Assembly: GCA_016282095.1 (NCBI GenBank)
Contig: JAEEJW010000010.1
Coordinates: forward strand, 1 to 32,906
Origin: Ruminiclostridium sp.
Lineage (GTDB): Bacteria > Bacillota > Clostridia > Oscillospirales > Ruminococcaceae
Length of the DNA: 32,906 bases
Direction of reading: 5' to 3'
The position numbers and the translations under genes are program-made. Position 1 is the first letter of the stretch, and the number at the start of each line of letters is the position of its first letter. The notes under the pieces are model-generated. The model ran no database searches. It had not been told where the DNA came from and was given only the letters and a program-made list of their open reading frames with translations. Positions 28,484 to 32,906 of the stretch are shown one piece after another.

Positions 28484-29758
28484 ATGCCGGCAAGTATAGT
28501 AGTAGGAACACAGTGGGGCGACGAGGGAAAGGGTAAGATAATTGACATCATCGCTTCCCGTGCGGATGTTGTGGTGCGCTCACAGGGCGGCAACAACGCG
28601 GGACATACCGTAGTTAACAACGGAGAGACTTATAAACTCCACCTTATCCCGTCGGGAATACTCTATAAAGAAACCCTTTGCTGCATCGGAGCGGGTGTTG
28701 TGCTCGACCCCAAGGATTTCATCGGAGAGCTTGACAGCCTCGGTGCAAGAGGAGTGAGCTTCGATAACCTGAAGGTGGACCCCAGGGCTCACGTTATAAT
28801 GCCGTGGCACATAACTCTCGACGGACTTTCCGAGCAGTTCCGCGGCAACAGCGATATCGGTACGACAAAGCGCGGCATAGGTCCCACATATATGGATAAG
28901 TACGAGCGCTGCGGCATCAGAGTGTATGATCTCATACACCCCGAGGTGTTCGCGGAGAAGGCCCGCTCCACCGGCAAGCTCAAGAATGCTATAATCACCA
29001 AGGTCTACGGCGGTGAAGCACTCGATATTGAAGCTATAATCAAGGAATACACCGAGTACGGCAAGCGCATCGCCAAGTATGTTGACGACGTTTCCGTAAT
29101 AGTTTATGAGGCTGCGAAAGCAGGTAAGCAGATAATGTTCGAGGGAGCTCAGGCGACCCTGCTTGACATAGACTTCGGCACCTACCCTTATGTAACATCG
29201 TCGCATCCCGTATCCGCGGGCGTATGCGTCGGAACAGGCGTAGGCCCTATGATCATCAACGACATAATCGGCGTAGCAAAGGCCTACACCACAAGAGTAG
29301 GCAAGGGACCCTTCCCGACAGAGCTCAATGATGAGACAGGTGATCTTATCCGCAACCGCGGCGGCGAGTTCGGCACCACCACAGGCAGACCGAGAAGAAC
29401 AGGCTGGTTCGATGCTGTTATTGTCCGTCATTCGGTACGCGTGAACGGCCTTTCAAAGATAGCTGTAAACAAGCTCGATACTCTCTGCGGTATCGGCGAC
29501 CTTAAGATCTGCACGGCTTACAGAAAGCCCGACGGCAGCATCATAAAGGACTTCCCGCCAACACTTGAGGAGCTTGCGGACTGCGAGCCCGTTTACGAAA
29601 CATTCCCGGGCTTTGCAGACGACATCTCGGGCTGCAAGTCGTTCGACGAGCTGCCGGAGCTCTGCAGGAAATATATCCTCAAACTCGAGGAACTCTGCGG
29701 CTGCAAGATAGCTATGGTAGGCATAGGTCCTGACAGAAGCCAGATACTCGAGAGATAA
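28484..29758 (+). CDS. purA: Adenylosuccinate synthetase
   Basis: 'MPASIVVGTQWGDEGKGKIIDIIASRADVVVRSQGGNNAGHTVV', 'GTTTGRPRRTGWFDAVIVRHSVRVNG'. Likely start at the internal MPAS rather than the track start 28415. Confidence 0.97.
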   Translation: MPASIVVGTQWGDEGKGKIIDIIASRADVVVRSQGGNNAGHTVVNNGETYKLHLIPSGILYKETLCCIGAGVVLDPKDFIGELDSLGARGVSFDNLKVDPRAHVIMPWHITLDGLSEQFRGNSDIGTTKRGIGPTYMDKYERCGIRVYDLIHPEVFAEKARSTGKLKNAIITKVYGGEALDIEAIIKEYTEYGKRIAKYVDDVSVIVYEAAKAGKQIMFEGAQATLLDIDFGTYPYVTSSHPVSAGVCVGTGVGPMIINDIIGVAKAYTTRVGKGPFPTELNDETGDLIRNRGGEFGTTTGRPRRTGWFDAVIVRHSVRVNGLSKIAVNKLDTLCGIGDLKICTAYRKPDGSIIKDFPPTLEELADCEPVYETFPGFADDISGCKSFDELPELCRKYILKLEELCGCKIAMVGIGPDRSQILER

Positions 29759-29760
29759 GC

Positions 29761-30522
29761 ATGAATGTACTTTTTGTCGGTGATACGGTAGGCCAGAAAA
29801 GCGCCGAGCACCTTGTCTCACGGCTTCCGGAGCTTAAACGGCGGTATTCGGTCGATATGACGATAGTCAATGGCGAGAATTCCGCGGACGGCAACGGCAT
29901 CACGCCATATTCGGCGAAGCTGCTGCTGGAGGGCGCTGATGTGATAACCACAGGCAACCACTGCTTCCGCCGCCGTGAAATGAACGAGATGTTCGAGGCT
30001 TCCGATGCGATAATCCGTCCCGCCAACTTCGGGGACACCGTAGGCCGCGGCCGGACAGTGTTCGATATGGGCAGGACGCGGGTCACTGTCATAAATCTTA
30101 TCGGCATGGCATATATGGAGAGCTGCGACAATCCCTTTGGATGTGCGGACAGGATACTCGGAGAGACAGATACACCCGTAGTCATCGTTGACTTCCACGC
30201 AGAAGCCTCGTCGGAGAAAAAGGCTATGGGTTTCTACCTCGCAGGCCGCGTTTCGGCAGTCATCGGCACCCACACCCATGTGCAGACAGCTGACGAACAG
30301 ATAATCGCAGGGCATACGGGCTATATCACTGACGTGGGTTATACCGGCGTAAGAGACTCTGTACTCGGCATCGACAAGGACGTGATAATAGCGCGGCTCA
30401 CCACATATTATCCGCAGAAACACACATATCCGGACGGCGATATAATGATAAATGCCGTTCTGATGACAATAGATGAGAAAAACGGGAAATGCACTGCCAT
30501 TGAACGTTTGAATATAATATGA
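29761..30522 (+). CDS. YmdB-family metallophosphoesterase
   Basis: 'MNVLFVGDTVGQKSAEHLVSRLPELKRRYSVDMTIVNGENSADGNGITPYSAKLLLEGADVITTGNHCFRRREM', 'VIGTHTHVQTADEQI', 'DVGYTGVRDSVLGID'. Confidence 0.95.
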   Translation: MNVLFVGDTVGQKSAEHLVSRLPELKRRYSVDMTIVNGENSADGNGITPYSAKLLLEGADVITTGNHCFRRREMNEMFEASDAIIRPANFGDTVGRGRTVFDMGRTRVTVINLIGMAYMESCDNPFGCADRILGETDTPVVIVDFHAEASSEKKAMGFYLAGRVSAVIGTHTHVQTADEQIIAGHTGYITDVGYTGVRDSVLGIDKDVIIARLTTYYPQKHTYPDGDIMINAVLMTIDEKNGKCTAIERLNII

Positions 30523-30568
30523 AATAATCGGGAAAAATCAACGTGAGATCTGAGGGGAGGAATCGGAA

Positions 30569-30829
30569 ATGGACGTTATCAAGGTATCTTCGCGAAGCGT
30601 GCCTAAGTCAGTTGCAGGTGCAATCTGCGCGGTAATACGCGGGGGCAGCGGCGCAACCGTCGAGGCAGTCGGAGCAGGGGCTGTAAATCAGGCTGTGAAG
30701 GCTGTGGCAGTTGCCCGGACTTTTCTGACCGAAGAGGGTATAGAACTTGTTTGTATGCCTGAGTTCGGTGAGTTTGAAGTAGCCGGCGAGACAAAGACCG
30801 GAATGAAATTCACGGTCGAAAAACGATAA
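30569..30829 (+). CDS. spoVS: Stage V sporulation protein S
   Basis: 86 aa 'MDVIKVSSRSVPKSVAGAICAVIRGGSGATVEAVGAGAVNQAVKAVAVARTFL'. Confidence 0.96.
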   Translation: MDVIKVSSRSVPKSVAGAICAVIRGGSGATVEAVGAGAVNQAVKAVAVARTFLTEEGIELVCMPEFGEFEVAGETKTGMKFTVEKR

Positions 30830-30839
30830 AAAACCGATA

Positions 30840-30888
30840 GTCTGCGGTTTTCCGACGGTTACGTCGGAGGATCGCAGATTTATTTTCG
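30840..30888 (+). terminator. Hairpin terminator after spoVS
   Basis: TCTGCG...TCCGAC...GTCGGA...CGCAGA followed by TTTATTTT. Confidence 0.65.
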
Positions 30889-30897
30889 GAAATGCTA

Positions 30898-30926
30898 TTG
30901 ACATAACCGGAAGGTTATGTTATAAT
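30898..30926 (+). promoter_or_regulatory. Consensus promoter with palindromic spacer, ABC exporter operon
   Basis: TTGACA-N17-TATAAT; spacer contains CATAACC-GGAA-GGTTATG (30902-30919). Confidence 0.85.
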
Positions 30927-30962
30927 ACAGTAAATAATATTTACCCAAAGGAGGAATTTCCA

Positions 30963-31868
30963 ATGGCATTGGTCGTAGAACATCTCTCCAAAAAATTCGG
31001 AGATCATGTCGCGGTCGAAGACCTGTCCTTCGAGATACCCGAGCCGGGCATATTCGCCTTCCTCGGCACGAACGGCGCAGGCAAGAGCACATCTATCCGT
31101 ATGATACTCAATATGCTGACAAGAGACAGCGGAACGGTAACATGGAACGGCAGCCCTCTCGATGTTATGAAGGAGAAGATAGGCTACCTGGCGGAGGAGC
31201 GCGGACTTTACCCAAAATATAATATCCTCGAGCAGATGTATTACTTCTGTTCAATAAAGGGTATGAACAAAAAGGATTCGACGGCGGCGATAGATTACCT
31301 GTTCTCACGTCTGAAGATCGATGAGTACAGAAAAAAGAAAGCCGACCAGCTTTCAAAGGGCAACCAGCAGAAAGTTCAGCTTGCGGCGGCGCTTCTCAAC
31401 AACCCCGAGATAATCATTCTCGACGAACCGCTCAGCGGTCTCGATCCCGTAAACGCCGATCTGTTCAAGAGTATAATCCGTGAAGAGCGTGACAAGGGCA
31501 AGTACATAATCATGTCATCGCATCAGATGGAGACTATCGAGGAATTCTGCGAAGACCTCGTTCTTCTGCACCGCGGCAAGGTCGTTATGCAGGGTAACCT
31601 GAACGACATCAAGCGTGAGCGCGGTCGTGAGAACCTGACCGTCAAGGCTGACAAGCCGATCGGAGACATTGCTGAAAAGTGCGGCCTGAAACTTGTCGAG
31701 GAGACACCAAACGGCTCGTATTTTAAGGTAAAATCCGAAGAAGATGCGCATACTATGCTTGCAGAGATGATGGCGCAGGGCATCGGAGTCATAAAGTTCG
31801 ACCTGAGTGAGCCTTCACTGCACGAACTCTTTGTCGAAAAATGCGGAGGTGAAGTAAATGAAGACTAA
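30963..31868 (+). CDS. ABC transporter ATP-binding protein (NatA-like)
   Basis: Walker A 'GTNGAGKSTSI', signature 'LSKGNQQKVQLAAALLNNPEIIILDEPLSGLDP', 'IMSSHQMETIEEFCEDLVLLHRGKVVMQG'. Confidence 0.94.
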   Translation: MALVVEHLSKKFGDHVAVEDLSFEIPEPGIFAFLGTNGAGKSTSIRMILNMLTRDSGTVTWNGSPLDVMKEKIGYLAEERGLYPKYNILEQMYYFCSIKGMNKKDSTAAIDYLFSRLKIDEYRKKKADQLSKGNQQKVQLAAALLNNPEIIILDEPLSGLDPVNADLFKSIIREERDKGKYIIMSSHQMETIEEFCEDLVLLHRGKVVMQGNLNDIKRERGRENLTVKADKPIGDIAEKCGLKLVEETPNGSYFKVKSEEDAHTMLAEMMAQGIGVIKFDLSEPSLHELFVEKCGGEVNED

Positions 31869-32906
31869 AGGCTGGAAGGAAGTATTTGCGTTCACCTTCA
31901 CGCAGCAGATAAAGACAAAATCCTTCATTATCGGTACAGTAGTGATTACCCTCATTGTGGCGCTCATGGCGGCGACGGCCAATATACTGCCCACATTCTT
32001 CCTGGATTCGGCGATGAGCGGTGAAGCGTCCCCGCTGGATTCCTTTACCGTAAGGACACTCTATCTCGACAATGAGACCGGGTACGCCTTCGATTTCACA
32101 AAGGCTCTTGAACCCATGGCTGTAACAATAAAGCCCGTAACAGCAGCCGAAGCCGACACAAAGGCAAACGAGCTCACAAATACCACAGAGCCGGCTATGC
32201 TTACCCGTCTGACTCTCGTCGATAATATGTTCGGTATCGATTCGCAGTACGCAGGCGGAGATTCCGGCGTTAAAAAGCCCGACTGTGAAGCGGTCACACA
32301 GGTTATCCAGAACAATGTACACGCACAGTTCCTTGTTCTTTCGGGACTGCCGGAAGATAAGCTTGCAACGGCGCTTTCCGGTGCGAATGTCAGCGTAAGC
32401 TGCGCAGGTGAGGAACCCGAGAGCATGATTGGCTCACTCGTCAAGACTTTCGTGCCTATGATCTCCTCCATAATCCTGTTCATATTCATCTTCTCGTACA
32501 GCCAGCTCGTAGCGCAGGCTATCGCGATAGAAAAAGCCTCCCGTATAGTTGAGTATCTGCTCACCTCTATAAAACCTCTTGCCCTCATTATAGGAAAAGT
32601 CATAGCGATGTGCACGGTATCGCTCATGCAGTTCCTTATCATCGGCGCCGGCGGAGCGCTGGGCTTCCTTATTTCGATGCCCTTCGGAATATTCTCGAAG
32701 GTCGGCAAGCTTGTCGAGGCAGCCGGAGGCGCAGCTCTTACGGGCAACGGCCTTGAAGCGCAGAACATCCTCGATGAGATCGGAAAGGCATTCTCTCACG
32801 TTGATGCTATGGCTCTTGTTGTGATGATACTCACATTCGTGTTCGGTTTCCTGCTGTATGCCGGAATGGCGGGTCTCGCAGGCGCGAGCGTCAGCAAAAT
32901 GGAAGA
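31858..32906 (+). CDS. ABC transporter permease (NatB/ABC-2 type), truncated by window end
   Basis: ATG at 31858 overlapping the ATPase stop; 'MKTKGWKEVFAFTFTQQIKTKSFIIGTVVITLIVALMAATANILPTFF...QAIAIEKASRIVEYLLTSIKPLALIIGKVIAM'. No stop codon seen before the window end, so it is absent from the ORF track. Confidence 0.88.
   Translation, partial: MKTKGWKEVFAFTFTQQIKTKSFIIGTVVITLIVALMAATANILPTFFLDSAMSGEASPLDSFTVRTLYLDNETGYAFDFTKALEPMAVTIKPVTAAEADTKANELTNTTEPAMLTRLTLVDNMFGIDSQYAGGDSGVKKPDCEAVTQVIQNNVHAQFLVLSGLPEDKLATALSGANVSVSCAGEEPESMIGSLVKTFVPMISSIILFIFIFSYSQLVAQAIAIEKASRIVEYLLTSIKPLALIIGKVIAMCTVSLMQFLIIGAGGALGFLISMPFGIFSKVGKLVEAAGGAALTGNGLEAQNILDEIGKAFSHVDAMALVVMILTFVFGFLLYAGMAGLAGASVSKME

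Overview
Low-to-moderate GC Firmicutes chromosome, most like Ruminococcus/Oscillospiraceae by gene content and style (inference, no search run). Most of the window is housekeeping: pyridoxamine-phosphate-oxidase-like protein, BMP lipoprotein, PP2C/RsbU-like phosphatase plus hybrid histidine kinase, CIRCE-controlled groES-groEL, a cell-wall cluster (alpha/beta hydrolase, membrane-anchored MurF-like ligase, zinc-ribbon protein, Ddl), YfcE-like phosphoesterase, RluA-type pseudouridine synthase, lepA-hemW-dusB-SDR-mrp, EamA transporter, purA-ymdB-spoVS, and the start of a NatA/NatB-like ABC exporter. The most unusual item is missing from the supplied ORF track because it has no stop inside the window: a 547-codon open frame on the minus strand (1642 to 2) encoding a sigma-70 region-2-like N-terminus, a possible HTH segment, and a C-terminal WYL + WCX module, i.e. 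an apparent sigma-factor/WYL ligand-sensor fusion. An unlisted 54-aa ORF overlaps its start. Immediately upstream is a tRNA-Thr(CGT) gene with two tandem degenerate copies that keep the D-arm and anticodon arm but lose the T-arm. Other points of interest are a dispersed hairpin repeat with compensatory stem changes at the 3' ends of three minus-strand genes, overlapping double CIRCE operators, a degenerate S26 signal-peptidase-like protein, a cluster of uncharacterised small proteins, and a palindrome filling the promoter spacer of the ABC exporter.
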